DNA from: Clostridia bacterium
GTDB lineage: Bacteria > Bacillota > Clostridia > Christensenellales > Borkfalkiaceae
Length of the DNA stretch: 6,762 nucleotides
Direction: 5' to 3'
NCBI GenBank assembly: GCA_029071285.1
Contig: JAIEAS010000218.1
Coordinates: forward strand, 1 to 6,762
Shown piece after piece: positions 1-5,800 of this stretch (positions are counted from its first letter, which is position 1; the number at the start of each line of letters is the position of its first letter). A program made the translations under genes and the position numbers. The notes beneath the pieces were generated by a model. It was not told the DNA's origin, searched no databases, and worked only from the letters and a program-made list of their open reading frames with translations.

Positions 1-17
1 GCATATTAAAAAACTGA

Positions 18-23
18 TAAAAT
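18..23 (+). promoter_or_regulatory. Possible extended -10 element for the phosphate transporter gene
   Basis: TAAAAT is preceded by TG one base upstream (TGaTAAAAT, 15-23), the form of an extended -10 element. A start site near 30 would give a leader of about 38 nt. The matching -35 would lie just outside the window, so only half of the promoter can be judged. The DNA is AT-rich, so a chance match is possible. Confidence 0.35.
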
Positions 24-67
24 TTAACTTGAAGAAATTTTATTAAGGTTTCGGAGAAAAAATTCAT

Positions 68-1804
68 ATGACAAATTCCCTAATGGCTATGACGGGAGGG
101 GACGTTTTTACAATCGTAAACAGCGCGTTTTTCATTCTCGGCGGTATAGTGGTGTTTATGCTCGGTATGAGTATGCTGGGCAGCAATATCGAAAAAGCCG
201 CGGGCAAATCAATGCGCCGGCTTATGGGTAAGGCGACCAAAAACCGTTTCGTCGGAGTGTGTACGGGTGCTGCGGTAACCGCGCTTTGCAACAGCTCGGC
301 GGCAACCACCGTCATGATAGTCGGCTTCGTTAACGTCGGACTTATGACTCTCACGCAGGCGGCTTCGGTAATTATGGGCGCGAACATAGGTACGACCATT
401 TCCGCGTTCATAATGGCGTTGGCTTCGGCGGGCGGCGCGCAGTTTTCGATAGCGGCGCTGTTCGCGCTCGTGGCGTTCGTCGGCTTCGTAATTTCGATGG
501 TCGGCAAAAAGGACAGATTAAAACAGATAGGCGCAATTTTACAGGGCGTCGGAATTATTTTCATAGGTCTTAACGTAATGTCCGGCGCGGTCAGCGACCT
601 TATGGACGAGGGCAGCAACACGCGCAGTGCGGTTGAAAATATTTTCATTGCGCTCGGCAGCACGAAAGAAACGCTCACCTGGGAAATTATAGTTCTGTTC
701 CTTCTGGGCGCGCTTCTGACGGCGGCAATGCAGTCTTCGGCGGCGCTTACGGCGATAATAATTTCGCTCGCGGGCTCTAACCTTATATCCCTTCAAATGG
801 CAATGTGCATAATCCTCGGCGCAAACGTAGGAACCTGTTTGACCTCGCTTATTTCCTCGATGGGCGCAAGCGTAAATGCAAAGCGCACGGCAATGGTTCA
901 CCTTTTGTTCAACGTCGCGGGCTGTTTAATCTTTATATGGCCGGTGGCGTTCGCGGGCAAATACATAGCTAAGGCTTTGAACGGAATTGACACCCAGTGG
1001 CAGATTGCAATTTTCCATATGGTGTTCAATCTTTTGACCACCGCAATACTTCTGCCGTTCTTAAAGTACCTCGTAAAGCTCGCCTGCCTAATCGTGCCCG
1101 AAAAGAAGGGCGCGGCAGAGGCGGAGGACAAGGAAACTCTCGACAGGCGTCTTTTAAAGACTCCCGCAATCGCCGTCGGGCAAGTAAGACGGCAGATTCT
1201 TAATATGGCGGAGAGAGCTTTCAAAAACTACAAGCTGTCTTTGGATATGCTTTTCACGGGCGACTTATCCCGCAAGGACGAGTTTGACGCAACCGAAAAG
1301 AGCATAGACGCAATGAATAAGCACATAATTTCATTCCTCATAGAGTTATCGCTCACCGAAATTTCAAAGGTGGACGAAAAGAAGGTCAGCTCGTTCTATC
1401 ACGTCGCTTCTGATATAGAGCGTATCGGCGACTACGCTGAAAACATAGTCGAGTACGCAGAAAAGGCGGTTGAGGACAAAATAGAGTTTTCCGAGCACGC
1501 AAATCAGGAAATCCGCGATATGGATAGCCATATATCCAACCTTTACAGATACACCTGTCAGGTGTTTGCGGGCAGCGACTTATCATATTTGCCCGACGTG
1601 GAAAGGGAGGAAACCGCAACCGACGACGCAAACATCGCAATGCAGCAGTCGCATCTCCGCCGTATGACCGAGGGCACTTGCACTGCGGAAGCGGGCGCGA
1701 TTTATCTGCAGCTTGCGGTTAATATGGAGCGTATCGGCGACCATATGAACAATATCGCAAACTCGGTAAAAGCTTACGGTCATGCAAAATCTTCCACAAA
1801 GTAA
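68..1804 (+). CDS. Na+/phosphate cotransporter (NptA/PNaS family) with C-terminal PhoU-like domain
   Basis: Predicted inner-membrane protein of 578 aa that takes up inorganic phosphate with sodium. The membrane half (about 13-342) holds the two inverted-repeat signatures of the family: TALCNSSAATT (71-81) with GANIGTT (104-110), and QSSAALT (222-228) with GANVGTC (251-257). The hydrophilic half (about 370-570) reads as a helical PhoU-like domain, with its two metal-site type motifs ERIGDYAENI (451-460) and ERIGDHMNNI (554-563). Length and domain order are those of full-length bacterial Na/Pi cotransporters with a PhoU tail. The start is supported by GGAG at 53-56, 11 nt before the ATG. The first signature has Asn75 where the family usually has Gln of QSSS. 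The PhoU part probably senses or regulates transport; that role is inferred from family knowledge. No Pho-type operator can be judged because the upstream DNA is cut off. Confidence 0.93.
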   Translation: MTNSLMAMTGGDVFTIVNSAFFILGGIVVFMLGMSMLGSNIEKAAGKSMRRLMGKATKNRFVGVCTGAAVTALCNSSAATTVMIVGFVNVGLMTLTQAASVIMGANIGTTISAFIMALASAGGAQFSIAALFALVAFVGFVISMVGKKDRLKQIGAILQGVGIIFIGLNVMSGAVSDLMDEGSNTRSAVENIFIALGSTKETLTWEIIVLFLLGALLTAAMQSSAALTAIIISLAGSNLISLQMAMCIILGANVGTCLTSLISSMGASVNAKRTAMVHLLFNVAGCLIFIWPVAFAGKYIAKALNGIDTQWQIAIFHMVFNLLTTAILLPFLKYLVKLACLIVPEKKGAAEAEDKETLDRRLLKTPAIAVGQVRRQILNMAERAFKNYKLSLDMLFTGDLSRKDEFDATEKSIDAMNKHIISFLIELSLTEISKVDEKKVSSFYHVASDIERIGDYAENIVEYAEKAVEDKIEFSEHANQEIRDMDSHISNLYRYTCQVFAGSDLSYLPDVEREETATDDANIAMQQSHLRRMTEGTCTAEAGAIYLQLAVNMERIGDHMNNIANSVKAYGHAKSSTK

Positions 1805-1818
1805 CTCAATAAAAAATT

Positions 1819-1847
1819 AAGCCCCGCGGCGCAGCCGCGGGGCTTTT
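1819..1847. terminator. Bidirectional intrinsic terminator between convergent genes 1 and 2
   Basis: A perfect 10-bp GC stem (GCCCCGCGGC 1821-1830 with GCCGCGGGGC 1834-1843, loop GCA) is extended by two A:T pairs at its base. On the plus strand it is followed by TTTTAAT, and on the minus strand by TTAATTTTTT. It lies 14 nt after the stop of the phosphate transporter and 10 nt after the stop of the minus-strand membrane protein, so it should end both transcripts. Confidence 0.9.
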
Positions 1848-1857
1848 AATATGTATG

Positions 1858-3306
1858 CTAAACTTTTTCTTCGTCTTGGGAAGTTTCTTCTGTTGCTGCG
1901 GCTTCGGCTTGCGCGTCGGCTTGCGTTTCGGGCGAAAGCCCGATTGCAACGAGGGGAGTTTCTTTGGGTTTAAGCACTCTCTTGCGGATTGCAAGGAAGG
2001 CGAAGTACGCGCCGTTCATCGCGTAGAAAATCGCAACGTAAGCGGCGTAAAGACCGATTATGTACAGGGCGTTCAAGTCGTACCGCCAGATAGTCAGCTT
2101 CCACATAGGCAGCTCGAAGGGCAGAGGATTGACCTGCGTGAACGCATAGTTGGGTTTCAGCCATTCGCCGTCCTGCAAGGTGTAGCCGTTGTAGGTAAAG
2201 TCCATCGAAGCGGAAGATACCAGCGCGCTCGAAAGGGATGCAATAATAATTACGCCGAAGTAGTAAGCAAGCGGAATTAAGCAGTCCTTGTGTCTGTATT
2301 TGTAGTGTCCGAGCGCGGTCGGCAGAACCGACAGCGCAAATAAAAGGCAGTGGGTCAGGCAGAAGTACAAAATCGAGTAGCTGCAAAAAATTCCGTAGTT
2401 TGACATTTCGTCCTTGCCGAAGTAAACGAACACCGTAAGCGCGCCCGCCGCGTGTACGAAGAATGAAATCGCGTACAGGAAGCGCTTTTTCAGCAATACC
2501 GAAATACTTGCAACGTAAACGCCGATATTGCAGATAAACAGAGGTATGCACGCAAACACGGTGTGGTAAACGTTGTACCCGTCGCCCATAACCATCGAGT
2601 CTTTGCTGTGGTACTGAATAAGTAGTACGATTGCCGCCGCCGCAAGAAACTCGTGCTGTTTTTCTTTTGACTTTGTTTTAAGGAAGTAGTAACTGCCAAT
2701 CGTAAATCCCGCTAAAATCAATATCGCAAGGAAGTGCCAGATTGTGAAGTTTTTAAACCAAAGGAAGTGGCTGCGCGAAAAGTCTGAAATATCGAAAAAG
2801 TTTTCAAATATATTCAGCGGCATACACGCAACCAGCGCGAAGGGCAGCCAGATAAAAGATTTGCCGTTCACCTTCCAGCCGTCGCGCACGAAGAGGAAAG
2901 CGCATATCCCAAGATACAAAACGCACTCGATGAAGTAAAGGGTCATATTCGCGGCTTTGGGAATAAATTCGTTTATATGCGCGTAAACCTCGTCCGCGTT
3001 GCTTGCGCCCGTAAGCATTGTTATATCGAAGAACTTGCCGAAAAGTCCGCAGGATAAAATCACGAAGGGCGGAAGAACGTACTTTGCAATGTCCGAGCAG
3101 CTTTTCTTTTTGTAAAAGACCGCAAGCGGCAATAAAAGAAGCCCCGCTTTTTTAACCCACTGACTGAGTACGAAAACGAAGTTGAATTCGCCTATTCTGT
3201 TAAATATGTAGTAGTCGGAAACGGTAAAAGTAAGTATCAGTGCAATTGCAAGCAGCGCAGCCGTTCCCGCCTTCAATCCTATATCGGTATATTTTTTAAG
3301 TTTCAT
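1858..3306 (-). CDS. Polytopic membrane protein, YwaF/TMEM164-like
   Basis: A 482-aa integral membrane protein with about 11-12 hydrophobic segments (roughly 13-31, 43-63, 75-92, 120-140, 150-170, 187-208, 218-233, 248-272, 275-296, 308-333, 343-365, 411-436). From about residue 187 it resembles the YwaF family (TIGR02206): FTIWHFLAI (187-195), CIPLFICNIGVY (253-264), a short loop, LTHCLLFALSVL (317-328), and NYAF (386-389) followed by a final helix. The function of that family is not established. The first ~185 residues add further membrane segments. The C-terminal tail (about 450-482) is Ala/Glu/Gln/Asp-rich and probably cytoplasmic. The ATG at 3306 is chosen because a consensus promoter lies just upstream and a charged MKLKKY start leads into the first helix. 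No Shine-Dalgarno is visible. The frame stays open to 3771, but that stretch crosses the promoter and runs antisense to the acetyltransferase gene. The family call rests on motif resemblance read by eye. Confidence 0.82.
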   Translation of the reverse strand: MKLKKYTDIGLKAGTAALLAIALILTFTVSDYYIFNRIGEFNFVFVLSQWVKKAGLLLLPLAVFYKKKSCSDIAKYVLPPFVILSCGLFGKFFDITMLTGASNADEVYAHINEFIPKAANMTLYFIECVLYLGICAFLFVRDGWKVNGKSFIWLPFALVACMPLNIFENFFDISDFSRSHFLWFKNFTIWHFLAILILAGFTIGSYYFLKTKSKEKQHEFLAAAAIVLLIQYHSKDSMVMGDGYNVYHTVFACIPLFICNIGVYVASISVLLKKRFLYAISFFVHAAGALTVFVYFGKDEMSNYGIFCSYSILYFCLTHCLLFALSVLPTALGHYKYRHKDCLIPLAYYFGVIIIASLSSALVSSASMDFTYNGYTLQDGEWLKPNYAFTQVNPLPFELPMWKLTIWRYDLNALYIIGLYAAYVAIFYAMNGAYFAFLAIRKRVLKPKETPLVAIGLSPETQADAQAEAAATEETSQDEEKV

Positions 3307-3315
3307 AACGACTGA

Positions 3316-3344
3316 ATTATAATAAATTTTATTACGCTTGTCAA
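3316..3344 (-). promoter_or_regulatory. Consensus sigma-70/sigma-A promoter for the minus-strand membrane protein gene
   Basis: On the minus strand, TTGACA (3344-3339) is separated by exactly 17 bp from TATAAT (3321-3316), so both hexamers are perfect consensus. The expected start site is near 3309, only about 3 nt before the ATG at 3306. The transcript would therefore be leaderless or nearly so. Confidence 0.88.
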
Positions 3345-3398
3345 TAGACCGCCGCTTGCCAATTTCGTGCAAATAAGTTATAATACGGATATTGACAA
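3338..3398. repeat. 9-bp inverted repeat spanning the divergent promoters
   Basis: TTGTCAATA (3338-3346) and its exact reverse complement TATTGACAA (3390-3398) are 52 bp apart, centre to centre, close to five helical turns. The left copy covers the -35 of the minus-strand promoter. The right copy sits on the predicted start site of the plus-strand promoter. This could be a paired operator for one regulator controlling both genes. It could also be chance, since the left copy is largely just the TTGACA hexamer. Confidence 0.4.
3356..3384 (+). promoter_or_regulatory. Sigma-70/sigma-A promoter for the acetyltransferase-lipoprotein operon
   Basis: TTGCCA (3356-3361), a 17-bp spacer and TATAAT (3379-3384) make a near-consensus promoter with one mismatch in the -35. 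The start site is expected near 3391, which gives a 24-nt leader before the ATG at 3415. Its -35 is only 11 bp from the -35 of the divergent minus-strand promoter. Confidence 0.85.
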
Positions 3399-3402
3399 TA
3401 AA

Positions 3403-3408
3403 AGGCGG
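3403..3408 (+). promoter_or_regulatory. Ribosome binding site fixing the acetyltransferase start
   Basis: AGGCGG lies 6 nt before the ATG at 3415. It selects this ATG over an in-frame GTG at 3367, which would fall inside the promoter upstream of its own -10 element. Confidence 0.75.
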
Positions 3409-3414
3409 CAGGTT

Positions 3415-3984
3415 ATGGACAGCGAAGAGTTTAAAAAGCTTATGGAAAAACAGACCTATATCGAGGCGGGTTCGGATGCGCATCTGCATATGCACGACGC
3501 CGCGCAGAGGGCGAGAAAAATCACCGCTGAAATAAACGGCGCGTATCACACGGCGGAAGAGCTGAGGGAGCTGTTTTCCGCCCTTACGGACAAAAAGGTT
3601 GATGAAAATTTCGGTCTGTTTCCGCCGTTCTACGCCGATTACGGACAAAATATCACGGTCGGCAAAAACGTATTTATCAATTCCGGCTGCTGTTTTCAGG
3701 ACCAGGGCGGTATTGAAATCGGCGACAACGTTCTTATCGGTCAGCAGGTCGTTATAGCAACCCTCAACCACGACTTAAATCCCGCAAAGCGCGCGAGTAT
3801 GCTTCCCGCGCCCGTAAAAATCGGCGACGGCGTCTGGATAGGCGCGCACGCAACGATTTTATCGGGCGTAACAATCGGAAGCGGCGCGGTTATTGCCGCG
3901 GGTGCGGTCGTAACGAAGGACGTTCCCGAAAACACGGTTGTCGGCGGAGTCCCCGCTAAAATTATAAAGGTAATCCAAAAATAA
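3415..3984 (+). CDS. Sugar O-acetyltransferase, maltose/galactoside acetyltransferase type (left-handed beta-helix)
   Basis: A 189-aa cytoplasmic enzyme predicted to move an acetyl group from acetyl-CoA to a sugar hydroxyl. The N-terminal helical part (about 1-60: [14 protein letters not shown], then [18 protein letters not shown]) matches the maltose acetyltransferase cap. Residues about 70-185 are hexapeptide repeats of the left-handed beta-helix ([61 protein letters not shown]). The likely catalytic His is H119 in TLNHDLNP; the pattern differs from the HPLD of classic maltose acetyltransferases, so the true substrate may not be maltose. The protein is normal length for the family and shows no damage. 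It is the first gene of a tight two-gene operon with the lipoprotein gene that follows. The fold and reaction class are secure; the substrate is unknown. Confidence 0.92.
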   Translation: MDSEEFKKLMEKQTYIEAGSDAHLHMHDAAQRARKITAEINGAYHTAEELRELFSALTDKKVDENFGLFPPFYADYGQNITVGKNVFINSGCCFQDQGGIEIGDNVLIGQQVVIATLNHDLNPAKRASMLPAPVKIGDGVWIGAHATILSGVTIGSGAVIAAGAVVTKDVPENTVVGGVPAKIIKVIQK

Positions 3985-3986
3985 CT

Positions 3987-4484
3987 ATGAAAAAATTTTT
4001 AGCCGTCTTATTTATTGCGGCGGTAATGTGTTTTGCCGCCGCGGGCTGTAGCAACCCGCAGGAACAAACTCCGCCGCCTGAAAACGGAAGCGGCAGCTCG
4101 CAGGAAACGGACGAAAAGGAAATAACCGAAATGTATCTTACGGTAAACGGAAACAAACTGAAAGTTACCCTCGCGGAAAATCAATCGGTGTCCGCGCTCG
4201 TGGAAATTCTTAAAGAGGGAGATATAGTCTACACCGCCGACGATTACGGCGGTTTTGAAAAGGTAGGAAGCCTCGGGCATACTCTGCCGAGGAAGGATAC
4301 CGAGATAACTACTAAAGCGGGCGACGTGATTTTGTACAGCGGCAATCAGATAGTTTTATTCTACGGCAGCAATTCGTGGCAGTACACAAGGCTTGGGAAA
4401 ATCGAAGGCTATTCGGTTGAGGAGCTCCGCTCGCTGCTCTGCGCAGGGCAAGGCGAAGTGCAGGTTACAATCAGTTTAAATTAA
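3987..4484 (+). CDS. Lipoprotein with cyclophilin-like domain
   Basis: A 165-aa protein with a lipoprotein signal peptide: MKKF, a hydrophobic core, and lipobox AAGC with the lipidated Cys at residue 21. A Pro/Ser/Glu-rich linker (22-47) leads to a compact beta-rich domain (48-165). Its motifs YGGFEKVGSLG (87-97), LPR (100-102), GDVILY (112-117), and NSW plus TRLGKI (129-139) are those I associate with the bacterial cyclophilin-like fold family (Cyclophil_like, PF18050). Most members are uncharacterised, and prolyl isomerase activity should not be assumed. It would be anchored on the outer face of the cytoplasmic membrane. The ATG lies 2 nt after the acetyltransferase stop. The nearest purine run, AAAGG at 3966-3970, is 16 nt away, so translation is probably coupled to the upstream gene. 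Members of this family often occur near flavodoxins and reductases (from memory); none are in this window. Confidence 0.88.
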   Translation: MKKFLAVLFIAAVMCFAAAGCSNPQEQTPPPENGSGSSQETDEKEITEMYLTVNGNKLKVTLAENQSVSALVEILKEGDIVYTADDYGGFEKVGSLGHTLPRKDTEITTKAGDVILYSGNQIVLFYGSNSWQYTRLGKIEGYSVEELRSLLCAGQGEVQVTISLN

Positions 4485-4487
4485 ACT
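4473..4487. repeat. 15-nt palindrome over the lipoprotein stop codon
   Basis: AGTTTAA-A-TTAAACT is a perfect inverted repeat around a single central A and includes the last codons and the TAA of the lipoprotein gene. It is followed 2 bp later by another palindrome. It is AT-rich, so it makes a poor RNA terminator by itself. Confidence 0.5.
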
Positions 4488-4489
4488 CA

Positions 4490-4503
4490 GTTGATTAATC
4501 AAC
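4490..4503. promoter_or_regulatory. 14-bp perfect palindrome, candidate operator upstream of the gene 5 promoter
   Basis: GTTGATTAATCAAC is perfectly self-complementary and ends 17 bp before the -35 of the promoter at 4521. A site of this size and symmetry suits a dimeric DNA-binding regulator. Read as RNA it gives at most a weak 5-bp hairpin, and the first T-run starts 11 nt later (4515-4519), so terminator function is doubtful. No regulator gene is in the window. Confidence 0.45.
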
Positions 4504-4504
4504 G

Positions 4505-4528
4505 TTTGTCATAATTTTTGTTGACAAA
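4505..4528. repeat. 7-bp inverted repeat overlapping the gene 5 -35 element
   Basis: TTTGTCA (4505-4511) and TGACAAA (4522-4528) are exact reverse complements around a 10-nt centre. The right arm covers most of the TTGACA -35 hexamer, so a protein bound here would compete with RNA polymerase. It may also be a by-product of the consensus -35 sequence. Confidence 0.35.
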
Positions 4529-4549
4529 TTAAAGGCTTGTATGTAAAAT
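4521..4549 (+). promoter_or_regulatory. Sigma-70/sigma-A promoter for the YghO-like gene
   Basis: TTGACA (4521-4526), a 17-bp spacer and TAAAAT (4544-4549) form a near-consensus promoter. The start site is expected near 4556, which gives a leader of about 66 nt before the ATG at 4622. It makes the gene transcriptionally independent of the acetyltransferase-lipoprotein operon upstream. Confidence 0.82.
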
Positions 4550-4557
4550 ATATAACG

Positions 4558-4593
4558 TAACAAATAAATTTTGTTAAGTTGTGCCGCCGGCAC
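4558..4593 (+). promoter_or_regulatory. Two small hairpins in the 5' leader of the YghO-like gene
   Basis: TAACAAA (4558-4564) pairs with TTTGTTA (4570-4576) around a 5-nt loop. Just after it, GTGCC (4581-4585) pairs with GGCAC (4589-4593) around GCC. The second hairpin is followed by CTTTT, a weak terminator-like arrangement. Both lie between the predicted start site and the ribosome binding site. They could affect mRNA stability or early termination. They are too short for any riboswitch class I know. Confidence 0.4.
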
Positions 4594-4606
4594 CTTTTAA
4601 AAAGAC

Positions 4607-4612
4607 AGAGGA
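4607..4612 (+). promoter_or_regulatory. Ribosome binding site of the YghO-like gene
   Basis: AGAGGA lies 9 nt before the ATG at 4622 and supports this start. It follows directly after the leader hairpins and is not itself paired in them. Confidence 0.75.
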
Positions 4613-4621
4613 TATTCACAG

Positions 4622-5758
4622 ATGATTGAAGTTAAACAAATTTATTCAAAGAGGGATAAAAAGAAGTTTTTCAAATTTCTTATCGACTTATATAAGGGCA
4701 ACAAGTACGCAGTGCCCAATCTCTATATGGACGAGTTCGCGGAGTTTGACCCCAAGGTTAACGACGCATTCCGCTTTGCCGACTGCAAAATGTTTTTAGC
4801 TTACAAGGACGGAAAACTTGCGGGCAGGATTGCGGGAATATGGCACCGCGGCTGGAACGAAAAGTCGGGGCTCAAGCAGCTGCGCTTTACTAGGTTTGAC
4901 GTAATCGACGATTTCGAAGTTACCAAAGCTCTGTTTGCCGAACTTTTCAAATGGGCGAAAGAACTTGGTATGGAAGAAATTATCGGACCTATGAGCTTTT
5001 CCGACCTCAACGAGGAGGGTATGCTTATCGACGGGTTCGACAGGGATTCGACCTATATCGAAATTTACAACCACCCGTATTACGTCGAGCATATGCAAAA
5101 GCTTGGCGCATACAAAGTGGTGGACTGGAACTGCTACCGCATAAAAACGCCCCCTGCCGCCGACGAAAAGCTTGAAAGACTGAGCAAAAAAATTCAGGAT
5201 AAAAACGGCTACGAAATTCTGGACGTCGCCTATCTTTTAAAACACGACAAAAAGAAACTGCGCGGTTATATGATGCAGTGTATGGACGTTCTGGACGAGG
5301 CGTATTCCAAGCTCTACGGCACCAGCCCTTTGAACGAAAAGCAGAAAAAGCGCGAGATAGACAGCGTAAGTTTAGTGCTCATACCCGAGCTTGCTTCGGT
5401 TATTTTAAAGGACGACAAGGTAATAGCCTACGGCTTTATGATGCCGTCAATAAACGAAGTTCTTCAAAAGGGGCGCGGCAGTATTTTCCCGTTCGGATTT
5501 TTCCCGTACCTCAAAGCTATGAAGCACGTTGAAGTTGCAGATATGATGAGCATAGGCATTACCGCCGAGCACAACAACAAGGGCGCGGTGGCTATGATTC
5601 TGAACGAGTGTCTTAAAGGTCTTTTAAAGCTCGGCGTTAAATACGTTGAAACGGGACCTATGCTCGAGGACAATATGCACATTCAGAATCTCTGGAAAAA
5701 GTACGACTACGAAATCGCCAAGCGCCGCCGCTGCTGGGGCCTGAAGGTGGAAGATTAA
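4622..5758 (+). CDS. Conserved YghO-like protein, GNAT fold
   Basis: A 378-aa soluble protein resembling the YghO family, which is usually annotated as a GNAT-family N-acetyltransferase or hypothetical protein. The N-terminal part (about 1-75) carries the family opening with FLAYKDGKLAGRIAGI (58-73). The central signature is GPMSFSDLNEEGMLIDGFD (122-140), followed by YNHPYYVEHMQKLGAYK (149-165). The C-terminal part (about 245-372) looks like a second acetyltransferase-type unit: IPELASVILKDDKVIAYGF (254-272), then GITAEHNNKGAVAMILNECL (312-331), and ETGPMLEDN (343-351) before an aromatic/basic end. Length is normal and the frame is intact. No substrate is known for the family. There are no membrane segments, so it is probably cytoplasmic. 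It is monocistronic, with its own promoter, a good ribosome binding site and a terminator. Family call fairly sure; biochemical role unknown. Confidence 0.88.
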   Translation: MIEVKQIYSKRDKKKFFKFLIDLYKGNKYAVPNLYMDEFAEFDPKVNDAFRFADCKMFLAYKDGKLAGRIAGIWHRGWNEKSGLKQLRFTRFDVIDDFEVTKALFAELFKWAKELGMEEIIGPMSFSDLNEEGMLIDGFDRDSTYIEIYNHPYYVEHMQKLGAYKVVDWNCYRIKTPPAADEKLERLSKKIQDKNGYEILDVAYLLKHDKKKLRGYMMQCMDVLDEAYSKLYGTSPLNEKQKKREIDSVSLVLIPELASVILKDDKVIAYGFMMPSINEVLQKGRGSIFPFGFFPYLKAMKHVEVADMMSIGITAEHNNKGAVAMILNECLKGLLKLGVKYVETGPMLEDNMHIQNLWKKYDYEIAKRRRCWGLKVED

Positions 5759-5766
5759 TAAAAATA

Positions 5767-5796
5767 AAAACGGCAGGGTTCGTTCCCTGCCGTTTT
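5767..5796. terminator. Bidirectional intrinsic terminator between convergent genes 5 and 6
   Basis: A perfect 12-bp stem (AAAACGGCAGGG 5767-5778 with CCCTGCCGTTTT 5785-5796) closes a 6-nt loop TTCGTT. The plus strand gives TTTTGTTATT and the minus strand a long T-rich tail (TTTTTATTTTTATTA, partly in the stem). It starts 8 nt after the YghO-like stop and lies 4 nt beyond the stop of the minus-strand gene, so both genes can use it. Confidence 0.92.
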
Positions 5797-5800
5797 GTTA

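Noticed and set aside
64..678. Minus-strand reading frame of 204 aa opposite the phosphate transporter
   Set aside because: It is an antisense shadow of a clearly real gene, with Pro/Thr/Ile-rich composition and no family features.
1855..2280. Plus-strand reading frame of 141 aa
   Set aside because: It is a shadow of the minus-strand membrane protein: it overlaps the terminator tail, has no ribosome binding site and has basic, low-complexity content.
3392..3398. Second plus-strand -35 (TTGACA at 3393)
   Set aside because: A 17-bp spacer would put the -10 at about 3416-3421, inside the coding start, with no TATAAT-like sequence there.
3367..3414. GTG start giving the acetyltransferase 16 extra residues
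   Set aside because: It lies upstream of the TATAAT and so would not be in the transcript. The ATG at 3415 has a good ribosome binding site and matches the family's usual N-terminus.
3307..3771. N-terminal extension of the minus-strand membrane protein to 637 aa
   Set aside because: It would be antisense to the acetyltransferase gene and would read through the consensus promoter at 3316-3344. The extra residues resemble no protein, and the ATG at 3306 gives a natural membrane protein start.
4491..4502. FNR/CRP-type operator (TTGAT-N4-ATCAA)
   Set aside because: TTGATTAATCAA has the right half sites, but only 2 nt lie between them instead of 4, so it is not a proper FNR box.
4490..4519. Intrinsic terminator after the lipoprotein gene
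   Set aside because: The palindrome gives at most a short AT-rich stem, and the nearest T-run starts 11 nt later, unlike the two strong GC-rich terminators elsewhere in the window.
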